Assembly: GCF_019375555.1 (NCBI RefSeq)
Contig: NZ_JAHXDN010000002.1
Coordinates: forward strand, 310,001-374,000
Reading direction: 5' to 3'
Length of the DNA stretch: 64,000 nucleotides
DNA from: Roseobacter insulae
Lineage (GTDB): Bacteria; Pseudomonadota; Alphaproteobacteria; Rhodobacterales; Rhodobacteraceae
Both the position numbers and the translations under genes were made by a program. Within the stretch, counting starts at the first letter, position 1. Each line of letters begins with the position of its first letter. The notes beneath the pieces were generated by a model. The model saw nothing but the letters and a program-made list of their open reading frames with translations. It did no database searches and was not told the DNA's origin. Below are positions 43,163-50,732 of the stretch, in pieces.

Positions 43163-44266
43163 TCAGCAATTTTCTGCGGCTCTGAGGGCTACCGGCAGAA
43201 CCTCGGCCAGAATGTCCAGATTGGCGGGGGTGCCGCAGCTGATGCGGATACAGCGATTTTGCGGAGCCGCCATCGGCATCCGGATGAACACGCCCCGCGC
43301 CACCATCTCGTGCAGGACGGCCTTGGCGAACTCGGCATCACGGTTGCAGTCGACGGCGACAAAATTCGCGGCGGATGGCAGGGGCTTGAGCCCGGTGGAG
43401 CGCGCGATGTCCCATATCCGGTTGCGCGCGGCGGCAATGCGCGCCTGAACCGAGCGCAGCCATGTCTGGTCTTCCAGCGCCGCCAGGGCACCGGCCTGGG
43501 CCGCGCGGTTCATGCCAAAGTGATTGCGGACCTTGTTGAAGGCGGCGATCAGGTCAGGGTGCCCAAGCGCGTATCCCACCCGTGCGCCCGCCAGCCCGTA
43601 GACCTTCGAGAAGGTGCGCAGCCGGATCACCCGGGGGTCGTCCATCGGCAACGGCAGCGGCGTGCCCTGCGGCGCACATTCGATGTAGGCTTCATCCAGC
43701 ACCAGCAAGGTTCCCTCAGGCAGCTTTTCCATTGCCGCGACAATGTCCTTGCCGGGATGCGCGGTGCCCATCGGATTGTCGGGATTTGCCAGGTAGACCA
43801 GCTTGGCGTCGACGTCCGCCGCCTTGGCGAAAAGCGCCTCGGGGTCTTCGAAATCCTTCTTGTAGGGCACCTTGTGCAGCACCCCGCCATATCCCGCCAC
43901 GTGGTAATTGAATGTCGGATAGGCCCCGTCGGAGGTCACCACAGCATCACCGGGACCCACCATCAGCCGCACCAGATAGCCCAGCAACCCGTCTATCCCT
44001 TCGCCCACCATGATCATGTCCGGCGTGATGCCGTAATGGCCCGCGAGCGCCTCGCGCAATTCGAAGCTTTCCGGGTCACCGTACATCCATTGCGCCGTTT
44101 CCGCCATCGCGCGGGTCGCAACCGGCGACGGGCCGAAAACATTCTCGTTCGCCCCCAGCCGCGCATCGAAGAGACGCGACCGGGCGCGCTCCTGCGATTC
44201 TGGCCCCACAAAGGGAACGGTTGCGGGAAGCGATTGCGCGAGCGGTGTTAGTCGAAACTGGGTCAT
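43163..44266 (-). CDS. hisC: HisC-like aminotransferase
   Basis: 367-residue class I/II PLP aminotransferase. Recognisable: the N-terminal RLGANENVFGPSPVATRAMA, substrate/cofactor segments VGEGIDGLLGYLVRLMVGPG, NPDNPMGTAHPGK, LVLDEAYIECAP and the PLP lysine in TFSKVYGLAGARVGYALG. This is the histidinol-phosphate aminotransferase family; since no other his gene is here and such paralogues often act on phenylalanine or tyrosine, histidine synthesis is not certain. Diverges from the crotonase gene. Confidence 0.85.
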   Translation of the reverse strand: MTQFRLTPLAQSLPATVPFVGPESQERARSRLFDARLGANENVFGPSPVATRAMAETAQWMYGDPESFELREALAGHYGITPDMIMVGEGIDGLLGYLVRLMVGPGDAVVTSDGAYPTFNYHVAGYGGVLHKVPYKKDFEDPEALFAKAADVDAKLVYLANPDNPMGTAHPGKDIVAAMEKLPEGTLLVLDEAYIECAPQGTPLPLPMDDPRVIRLRTFSKVYGLAGARVGYALGHPDLIAAFNKVRNHFGMNRAAQAGALAALEDQTWLRSVQARIAAARNRIWDIARSTGLKPLPSAANFVAVDCNRDAEFAKAVLHEMVARGVFIRMPMAAPQNRCIRISCGTPANLDILAEVLPVALRAAENC

Positions 44267-44378
44267 GGCGTCTCTTAAAACGCCGGGCAGGTGCTGAGCA
44301 AGACCCCGATTGCCCCAACGTTTCGCTGGTCAAAAACTTGCTGCTGCGGTCTGATGGCGGCACCAGCAGGAGATATCA

Positions 44379-45167
44379 ATGCCCCGTGTTCTCGTCACCA
44401 TTTCCGACCATATCGCGCATGTGCAGCTCAGCCGCCCGGACAAGCGCAACGCGGTGGATCAGGAGATGTTTACCGCGCTGATCGAGGCAGGTCAGCAGGT
44501 CGCGGCCTCGGAAGCGCGGGTCGTGGTCCTGTCGGGGCAGGGCGCGGTGTTCTGTGCAGGGATCGACATCGGCAGCCTTGGGGCCATGCTGGGCAAGGAC
44601 ATCGCCACGCAGATCATGGATCGCACCCACGGGGAGGGCACCACGAACCAGTGGCAGGAGGCGGCACTGGTGTGGCACCGTCTGGGCATTCCGGTTATTG
44701 CCGCTCTGCACGGGGTGGCCTTCGGGGCCGGGATGCAGATTGCGCTGGGGGCCGATATCCGGATCGCGGACCCGGACACCCAGCTTGCCGTGATGGAGAT
44801 GAAATGGGGCATTATTCCCGACATGGGCGGGATGGTGCTGCTGCCGCGACTGGTGCGCTCTGACGTGATGCGCCAGTTGATCTACACGGCGGCGCCGGTC
44901 TCTGCGCAACAGGCAGAACGGTGGGGGCTGGTCACTGAGATTGCCCCTGATCCGATCACGCGCGCCTTTGCCCTGGCCGGGCAGATTGCGGGCCAGAGCC
45001 CCAGGGCGATCCGGGCTGCCAAGTCACTGATAGATATCGCGGAAAACGAGGACGCCACGGAGGTTCTGCTGGCTGAATCCCGCCTTCAGGGGACATTGCT
45101 GGGCAAGCCGGAGCAGATGGAGGTCATCGCTGCGCAATTCGCCAAACGAGCGCCTGTCTTTGAATGA
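44379..45167 (+). CDS. Enoyl-CoA hydratase/isomerase family protein
   Basis: 262-residue crotonase. The oxyanion-hole strands are AVFCAGIDIGSLG and ALHGVAFGAGMQIALGADIR, with AVMEMKWGIIPDMGGMVLLP continuing the active-site helices; the Glu at QLAVMEMKWG sits where hydratases carry a catalytic acid. Likely a fatty-acid or aromatic CoA intermediate enzyme. It is convergent with the DUF1992 gene 12 bases away. No adjacent CoA ligase or dehydrogenase tells the substrate. Confidence 0.9.
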   Translation: MPRVLVTISDHIAHVQLSRPDKRNAVDQEMFTALIEAGQQVAASEARVVVLSGQGAVFCAGIDIGSLGAMLGKDIATQIMDRTHGEGTTNQWQEAALVWHRLGIPVIAALHGVAFGAGMQIALGADIRIADPDTQLAVMEMKWGIIPDMGGMVLLPRLVRSDVMRQLIYTAAPVSAQQAERWGLVTEIAPDPITRAFALAGQIAGQSPRAIRAAKSLIDIAENEDATEVLLAESRLQGTLLGKPEQMEVIAAQFAKRAPVFE

Positions 45168-45179
45168 TCCGACGGGCGC

Positions 45180-45509
45180 TCACGTCATGAATTTGCGCCG
45201 CGCCTCCCGGGCGATTTCATAGCGCAGCTCAAGGTCAGCCAACCGCGCCATGGCTTCTTTGCGCGCCGCGTCGGTCCGGCAGTCTGCATAGGCCTTGCGC
45301 GCCGCGTCCAATTGCTTCTTCAGGCCAAACTCCTCCGGCACGACGCCCGCCTCGGCCATGATCCGCATGCCGGCGGACATCGATGCCTCCTGTGCGTTTT
45401 CAACCGGGCGGTCGGGCAGCGGTTTGCCCTCGCCCTTCAGCCCGCTGAGGCCCCCGGCGGCCCGCGCCTTGGCGATCTGGCGTTCGATAAGAGAGCGAAA
45501 GCTGCGCAT
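45180..45509 (-). CDS. DUF1992 (DnaJ-related) protein
   Basis: 109-residue protein of the DUF1992 family, the conserved domain of mitochondrial DNAJC28-like proteins, without a J domain. The signature is IERQIAKARAAGGLSGLKGE-G-KPLPDRP near the N-terminus and a helical C-terminal region (AYADCRTDAARKEAMARLAD, LELRYEIAREARRKF). It begins 9 bases after valS ends on the same strand and may be read from the valS transcript. Function unknown. Confidence 0.88.
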   Translation of the reverse strand: MRSFRSLIERQIAKARAAGGLSGLKGEGKPLPDRPVENAQEASMSAGMRIMAEAGVVPEEFGLKKQLDAARKAYADCRTDAARKEAMARLADLELRYEIAREARRKFMT

Positions 45510-45518
45510 GGCGGCATG

Positions 45519-48500
45519 TTACCCCAATTCGGCCAGACGCGCGAGCGCCTCTCTCAGCTTGCTGTCCTCTTCCTCGCGCAGGGCAAGATTTGCGCGGGTT
45601 TCTTCGACCACTTCGGCGGGGGCGGAGGCGGCGAACTTGGGGTTGTTCAACCGTCCGCGCAGCCCGCCCAGTTCCTTTGCCAGCTTGTCGAGTGTCTTTT
45701 GCAGCCGGGCTTTTTCTTCTGCCACGTCAATGACATCCGCCAAAGGCAGGCCGAAGTTGCCGCCGGTCACCGCCAGCGTTGCCGACCCCTTGGGAAAGGC
45801 CTCCGCTTCGCGCATCTGCTCTACCCGTGCCAGCCGTTTGATCATCGCTTCATTGGCCTCGAAGGCCGCCCGTGCCTGATCTTCAAGATCGGTGACGACA
45901 AGCGGCACGTAGGCCCCGGCGGGCACGTGCATCTGCGCGCGCACTGAGCGGATCGCCTCGATCAGGCTGACCACCCAGTTCAGTTCCCGGTCAGCGGCCT
46001 CGTCGATCAGATCTGCCGCCGTGTAGGTCGGCCAGTCAGCGTGCACCAGCATCTTGTCGCGGGTTCCGGTGGCCCCCCACAGCTCTTCGGTGATAAAGGG
46101 CATGACCGGGTGCAGCAGGATCATGCACTGGTCCAGCACCCATGCCATGGTCTCGCGGGTCTCGGGGGCCAGAGGGGCGTTGGCCGCATCCTGCAACAGC
46201 GGTTTGCTGAGCTCCACATACCAGTCGCAGACCTTGCCCCAGACAAAGCTGTAGGCGGCATTCGCGGCGTCGTTGAAGCGGTAATTATCGAGGGCCGCGT
46301 CGATCTCTTCGCGCACTTTGGCGGTCTCGCCGATGATCCACTTGTTGACCGCGGCGGTGGGGGTCACAGGGCATGCACCATCTGTGCACGGGCTGTGCAC
46401 CGCCGATGCACGCGCCTCGAAGACGCCGTTCATCTCGGCAAAGCGGCAGGCGTTCCAGAGCTTGGTGCCGAAATTGCGGTAGCCGGCGATGCGCTGGGTG
46501 GAGAGTTTCAGATCGCGGCCCATCGCGGCCATCGCCGTCAGGGTAAAGCGCACGGCATCGGCACCGTATTCGTCGATCATGTCGAGCGGGTCGAGCACGT
46601 TGCCCAAGCTCTTGGACATCTTCTTGCCGGTCTCGTCGCGGACAAGGGCGTGCACATAGACCGTGTCGAAGGGTTTCTGGCCGACGACGGCGTATTGCAT
46701 CATCATCATCCGGGCGACCCAGAAGAAGATGATGTCGAAGCCGGTGATCAGCACGGAGGTGGGGAAGTATTTCTGCAGCGCCTCGTTCTGCGCATCCTGT
46801 TCCGCGTACCCGGTCCAGCCCAGCGTGCCGATGGGCCAAAGGCCAGAGGAGAACCATGTGTCGAGGACGTCCGGGTCGCGAACGATTTCAACAGTAAGCG
46901 TATCGTTATCTTCAAGTTTGCCATCCTGACCTTCAACCCGAGCGTCAACTCTGTTGATTTCAAAGTGAATCTTGCATTGCTCATGCATAGACTTGGTCGG
47001 ATCATGATTAACCGGAATGATTTTCGCATGCGGGCCATAAAAGCGCTGTGCCTGCTCAATCAGGGCAGCGTCTGAGGCTGCGCAAAAAGTCTTGCCAGCA
47101 CCAAACAAGGTTTCATGTGATCTGCCGCTATCCCGCATCACTGTAACGATATTTTCGACGCCCGCGGGGGTGATGTCCGGCCCGTACCAGACCGGTATCT
47201 GATGCCCCCACCAGAGCTGGCGCGAGATGCACCAGGGTTCGATGTTTTCCAACCAGTTGAAGTAGACCTTCTTGTCCTGCTCGGGGAAAATCTCCACCTC
47301 GCCCGAGCGGACCGCGTTGATGGCGGGCTGGACGATCTGGGCGGTGTCCACGAACCACTGGTCGGTCAGCATTGGTTCGATGACCACCTTGGACCGGTCA
47401 CCGAAAGGCTGCATGATCTTCTTCGCCTCGACGAAAGGCATCATCAGCGGCACGTCGCTTTCGTCGAAAGTGTCGCTTGGGTCGGGGGAGGTGACGGGCA
47501 CCATCACTGCAAGCCCTTCGACGGTGATCTGTTTCACAACCGCCTTGCGGGCCTCAAAGCGGTCGAGGCCGCGCAGATCGTCTGGCACCAGATTGACCGT
47601 ATCGGCCTCGGCCTCCGATAGCTCCCGCTCCCCCTTGGCCACGGCCATGGCAATGCCCGCCGCTTCGGCATAGGGCGCACCATCGTCGCGCATCGCGCCC
47701 TTGGTGTCCATCAGCCGGTAGAGCGGGATGTTGCCGCGCTTGGCGACGGCGTAGTCGTTGAAGTCGTGCGCGCCGGTGATCTTCACCGCACCCGAGCCGA
47801 AATCGGGGTCCGGATAGGCGTCGGTGATGATCGGGATCAGGCGGCGATGCTCTTTTGGGCCTACCGGGATTTCACAAAGTTTTCCGACAATTGGCGCGTA
47901 ACGTTCATCTGATGGATGAACTGCGACCGCCCCGTCGCCCAGCATGGTTTCAGGGCGCGTGGTGGCGATGGAGATATAATCGCGGGTCTCGCGCAGCGTC
48001 TCGTTGCCGTCCGCGTCCTTTTCGACGTATTGGTAGGTTGCAGGTTTCCCGGTGTCAGGATCGGCCGCGAGCGGGTACTTGAAGTGCCACATGTGACCGT
48101 TGACTTCGAGGTTCTCCACCTCCAGATCGGAAATCGCGGTCTCGAAATGCGGGTCCCAGTTGACCAGCCGCTTGCCGCGGTAGATGAGGCCCTTGTTGTA
48201 CATGTCGACAAAGACCTTGATCACGGCGTCGTGGAAATTCGGGCCTTTACCGGCCTCCGGATCACCGGGCGCGCCGCCCATGGTGAAGGCTTCGCGCGAC
48301 CAGTCGCAGGAGGCGCCCAGGCTTTTCAGCTGGCCGATGATCGTGCCGCGCGACTTGACCTTCTGCTGCCAGACCCGTTCGAGGAATTGCTCGCGGCCCA
48401 TCTCGCGGCGCGAGGGTTCCTGGTTGGCGGCCATCTCGCGTTCGGTGACCATCTGCGTGGCAATGCCCGCGTGGTCGGTGCCGGGCTGCCAGAGCGTATC

Positions 48501-48722
48501 GAAGCCGCGCATCCGGTGCCAGCGGACAAGGATGTCCTGCAGCGTGTTGTTGAAGGCGTGGCCCATGTGCAGCGAGCCGGTGACATTGGGCGGCGGGATC
48601 ATGATCGAAAACGTCTCGTCCCGCGTGGCGTTGGCCCCGGCCTTGAAGGCTCCTGATTTTTCCCAGGCGGCATAGAGGCGGGCTTCGGCCTCTTTCGCGT
48701 CAAATGTCTTGTTCAGCGCCAT
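45519..48722 (-). CDS. valS: Valyl-tRNA synthetase
   Basis: 1067-residue class Ia aminoacyl-tRNA synthetase, longer than the roughly 900-1000 residues usual in related bacteria. ATG at 48722 gives [20 protein letters not shown]. The HIGH-like motif is [16 protein letters not shown], the KMSKS motif is KKMSKSLGN, the editing domain has the expected [10 protein letters not shown], and the C-terminal coiled coil is [20 protein letters not shown]. Two unusual parts: a lower-GC insert at residues about 521-614 (46880-47160, for example [20 protein letters not shown]) just before the [16 protein letters not shown] segment, and a Cys-containing peptide ([15 protein letters not shown]) at about 770-783 encoded by the GTGCAC array. 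Confidence 0.96.
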   Translation of the reverse strand: MALNKTFDAKEAEARLYAAWEKSGAFKAGANATRDETFSIMIPPPNVTGSLHMGHAFNNTLQDILVRWHRMRGFDTLWQPGTDHAGIATQMVTEREMAANQEPSRREMGREQFLERVWQQKVKSRGTIIGQLKSLGASCDWSREAFTMGGAPGDPEAGKGPNFHDAVIKVFVDMYNKGLIYRGKRLVNWDPHFETAISDLEVENLEVNGHMWHFKYPLAADPDTGKPATYQYVEKDADGNETLRETRDYISIATTRPETMLGDGAVAVHPSDERYAPIVGKLCEIPVGPKEHRRLIPIITDAYPDPDFGSGAVKITGAHDFNDYAVAKRGNIPLYRLMDTKGAMRDDGAPYAEAAGIAMAVAKGERELSEAEADTVNLVPDDLRGLDRFEARKAVVKQITVEGLAVMVPVTSPDPSDTFDESDVPLMMPFVEAKKIMQPFGDRSKVVIEPMLTDQWFVDTAQIVQPAINAVRSGEVEIFPEQDKKVYFNWLENIEPWCISRQLWWGHQIPVWYGPDITPAGVENIVTVMRDSGRSHETLFGAGKTFCAASDAALIEQAQRFYGPHAKIIPVNHDPTKSMHEQCKIHFEINRVDARVEGQDGKLEDNDTLTVEIVRDPDVLDTWFSSGLWPIGTLGWTGYAEQDAQNEALQKYFPTSVLITGFDIIFFWVARMMMMQYAVVGQKPFDTVYVHALVRDETGKKMSKSLGNVLDPLDMIDEYGADAVRFTLTAMAAMGRDLKLSTQRIAGYRNFGTKLWNACRFAEMNGVFEARASAVHSPCTDGACPVTPTAAVNKWIIGETAKVREEIDAALDNYRFNDAANAAYSFVWGKVCDWYVELSKPLLQDAANAPLAPETRETMAWVLDQCMILLHPVMPFITEELWGATGTRDKMLVHADWPTYTAADLIDEAADRELNWVVSLIEAIRSVRAQMHVPAGAYVPLVVTDLEDQARAAFEANEAMIKRLARVEQMREAEAFPKGSATLAVTGGNFGLPLADVIDVAEEKARLQKTLDKLAKELGGLRGRLNNPKFAASAPAEVVEETRANLALREEEDSKLREALARLAELG
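46373..46411. repeat. 11-bp-periodic (G/A)TGCAC array inside valS
   Basis: ATGCAC (46373), GTGCAC (46384), GTGCAC (46395) and ATGCAC (46406) are exactly 11 bases apart, with the same CGG-CT type spacers as the intergenic array at 21306-21333. The array is translated in frame as the Cys-rich peptide [11 protein letters not shown] of valyl-tRNA synthetase. A dispersed repeat that has become part of a coding sequence is the simplest reading. Confidence 0.6.
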
Positions 48723-48873
48723 GGTCGCATCCTTTGTCACTTTGCCCGCGCGGTCTACCCGAGGATGTGGAAAAGGGGAAGGTGGCTGGCGCTGAATTCT
48801 TCACCCCAAGCGGGCTTGCTGCGCGGCCCGTGGCCCGGTGCAGAAGGATGATCGGGCAGGTCCCCCGGCGTGA

Positions 48874-49491
48874 TCAGCGCGGCGTGGTGACGAGCGGTTC
48901 ACGCTGGCCTTTTCGCAGAACCGCCGGATCGTAAGGGGTGCGGTCGAAGACCTCTTCGACCATCGGGGCAAAGTGGTCCAGCGGCAGCGTGTCATAGCCG
49001 GGATCGAAACTCGCCTGATCCCAGCGTTCACAAAATGCCGCGCAATCGTCGAAATAGGGGTGGCCTGTGTATTTGTCGCGTTTGTGGGGGTCGGCACCGA
49101 CGTGATGCCCGTAGTAGACCATCTGGAAATCGCCGTGTTTTTCAACGACCCATGTGCATTGTTCGCGCACGAAGGGGCGCAGGATGGTCGCGGCGTATTC
49201 ATCGTGGTTGTAGGGCGCGTAGATATCCCCGATGTCATGCAGCAGCGCCGATGCCACCCAGTCGGTATCGGCCCCGTCGCGCCAGGCCCGCGTGGCCGAT
49301 TGCAGCGAATGGCCGAGCCGGGTGACCTGATAGCCCGACAGGCTTTCATCCAGCGCCACCAGCGCCTTGAGCAGACGTGCGGCGGTGCCGCGCGTGTAGG
49401 CCACTTCGTGCTCGGTCAGAAAGGCGTAATCCTCGGCGGAGCCGTCCTTCATCTGGGTAAAGCCCACGTGTTTCATGTTTTTCGAGGTCAT
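48874..49491 (-). CDS. PhnZ-like HD-domain oxygenase
   Basis: 205-residue HD-domain protein. The metal-ligand pattern resembles the mixed-valence di-iron oxygenases PhnZ and TmpB rather than hydrolytic HD enzymes: GHSLQSATRAW (His61), LLHDIGD (His85-Asp86), YNHDEYA (His96), further His at KHGDFQMVYYGHH, and RWDQASFDPGYDTLPLDHF, where members of this group have a conserved WD..a..P Asp ligand. PhnZ cleaves 2-amino-1-hydroxyethylphosphonate to glycine and phosphate. Its ATG at 49491 overlaps the stop of the PhyH-family dioxygenase gene by four bases, as expected for a coupled two-enzyme pathway like phnY-phnZ. The actual substrate is unknown; no phosphonate transporter is adjacent. Confidence 0.78.
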   Translation of the reverse strand: MTSKNMKHVGFTQMKDGSAEDYAFLTEHEVAYTRGTAARLLKALVALDESLSGYQVTRLGHSLQSATRAWRDGADTDWVASALLHDIGDIYAPYNHDEYAATILRPFVREQCTWVVEKHGDFQMVYYGHHVGADPHKRDKYTGHPYFDDCAAFCERWDQASFDPGYDTLPLDHFAPMVEEVFDRTPYDPAVLRKGQREPLVTTPR

Positions 49492-50366
49492 CCGTAAAGC
49501 CCCCTGGCGCTGTCGGTTCCGGCCATCATCACCTTGGCCTGAGCCTGCCGGATTTCGTCGTAGATGGCCAGCGCTTCGGGCGCAAAGAGCGCGCTCGGCG
49601 GGTCGAACTGCCGGAAATGGCCGTGCCTGTCCGTGCCCCGGGCCAGCAGCGCGTAATCGGTGTCGCCGACATTCTGTGTCACCGCCGGCGTGCAGTAGCG
49701 GATCACGGCGGCGATGCGGCGGTCATCCGTCGTATTGGGGCCGGAGCCGTGGATCGTCAGGCCGTGGTGCAGCGATATCTGACCGGGATGGATTTCGATG
49801 GGGGTTTTCTGGTCGTCGGTGACATCCACCCTGACCTCCTGCCCGCGGCTGAGCAGGTTGTCCTCCGCGAAGGTGTCCCTGTGCGGCAGGATCGGGTTCT
49901 TGTGGGAGCCTTTCACGAAATCCATGCAGCCCGAGGCGGGGGTTGCGGGCGACAGGGACAGCCATGCGGTGACCAGCCCGTCGATCGCGCCCAGACCCCA
50001 GTAGGTCAGGTCCTGATGCATGGAGACCCTGTGGCGGGTCTGCGGCTCCTTGATGAAGAATTCCACTGCGTAGATCATGATATCCGGCCCGAGAATCCCT
50101 TCAACCACGTCGAGAATGCGCGGGTCCGACCCGATGCGGTAGGCCAGCGGCATCACGCAATGCGCGTTGACGCGTTTGTAGGTATTGAGCGGCAGCGGCA
50201 GCCCGGCGTCGCGCCAGGTGCTTTCGATGTCCTCAAGCTCGGCGCGCAGGGTGCGTGCTTCCGTGGCGGGCAGGACCGGGATCGGGAAGAGATAGCCATC
50301 GTCCCAATAGGATGTCTTTTGCGCGTCGCTGAGACGGCCATTCACGAGGGTCAGGGGGGGTGGCAT
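49488..50366 (-). CDS. PhyH-family Fe(II)/2-oxoglutarate dioxygenase
   Basis: 292-residue dioxygenase from the ATG at 50366, which has GGAGG five bases upstream; the long open frame beyond it is shadow. The facial triad is His117-x-Asp119 (VSMHQDLTYWG) and a distal His206 (LTIHGSGPN), with Arg216/217 (TTDDRRIAAV) placed to bind 2-oxoglutarate. PhyH-family enzymes include phytanoyl-CoA hydroxylase and PhnY, which hydroxylates 2-aminoethylphosphonate. The overlap with the downstream PhnZ-like gene suggests hydroxylation by this enzyme followed by oxidative C-X cleavage. Substrate unproven. Confidence 0.82.
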   Translation of the reverse strand: MPPPLTLVNGRLSDAQKTSYWDDGYLFPIPVLPATEARTLRAELEDIESTWRDAGLPLPLNTYKRVNAHCVMPLAYRIGSDPRILDVVEGILGPDIMIYAVEFFIKEPQTRHRVSMHQDLTYWGLGAIDGLVTAWLSLSPATPASGCMDFVKGSHKNPILPHRDTFAEDNLLSRGQEVRVDVTDDQKTPIEIHPGQISLHHGLTIHGSGPNTTDDRRIAAVIRYCTPAVTQNVGDTDYALLARGTDRHGHFRQFDPPSALFAPEALAIYDEIRQAQAKVMMAGTDSARGLYG

Positions 50367-50732
50367 TATGTCCTCCGGGTTTCGCAGTGATGTTTGCGCA
50401 GGCGCGCCACCACCGCTTTGTTGTTTGCGACCCGGTGCGGGGTCGGATTCGGACGGTTCCGCGGCTGCGGCTGTCATCGCGCTATGGCGGGTCGGGGCCT
50501 TCGCGCGGCGGTCGTCGCGCAGGGCGAAGGGCTGCCACCGCGCCGAATGGTCATGATCGCGGATCACCCACTTGCCGTTGTGCCGCCGGGTTCCTAAGTC
50601 GTCGGGAGGCAGTGAGGCGCGCGTCTGCATCCCGCAGGCGGCATTCGTCCCCGTAGCATTGGCGACCACTGGACAAGCGCGCTTGGGCCGCTAGTGTCCG
50701 CGGGATCGCACCCGGCATAAAAGGAGCCTTCC
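50367..50732. other. 366-bp divergent spacer between the PhyH and CoxL-like genes
   Basis: Holds the promoters and any operators for both units. I see no credible ORF: frames are open on the plus strand but Arg/Pro-rich with no ribosome binding site. There is no long inverted repeat that I can point to. Two good ribosome binding sites mark its ends (GGAGGACATA on minus, AAAAGGAGCCTTCC on plus). Confidence 0.4.

Noticed and set aside
49488-50366. TmpA-type (gamma-butyrobetaine hydroxylase-like) dioxygenase
   Set aside because: Sequence belongs to the PhyH fold with HxD...H in that context; the TmpA group is a different dioxygenase branch.
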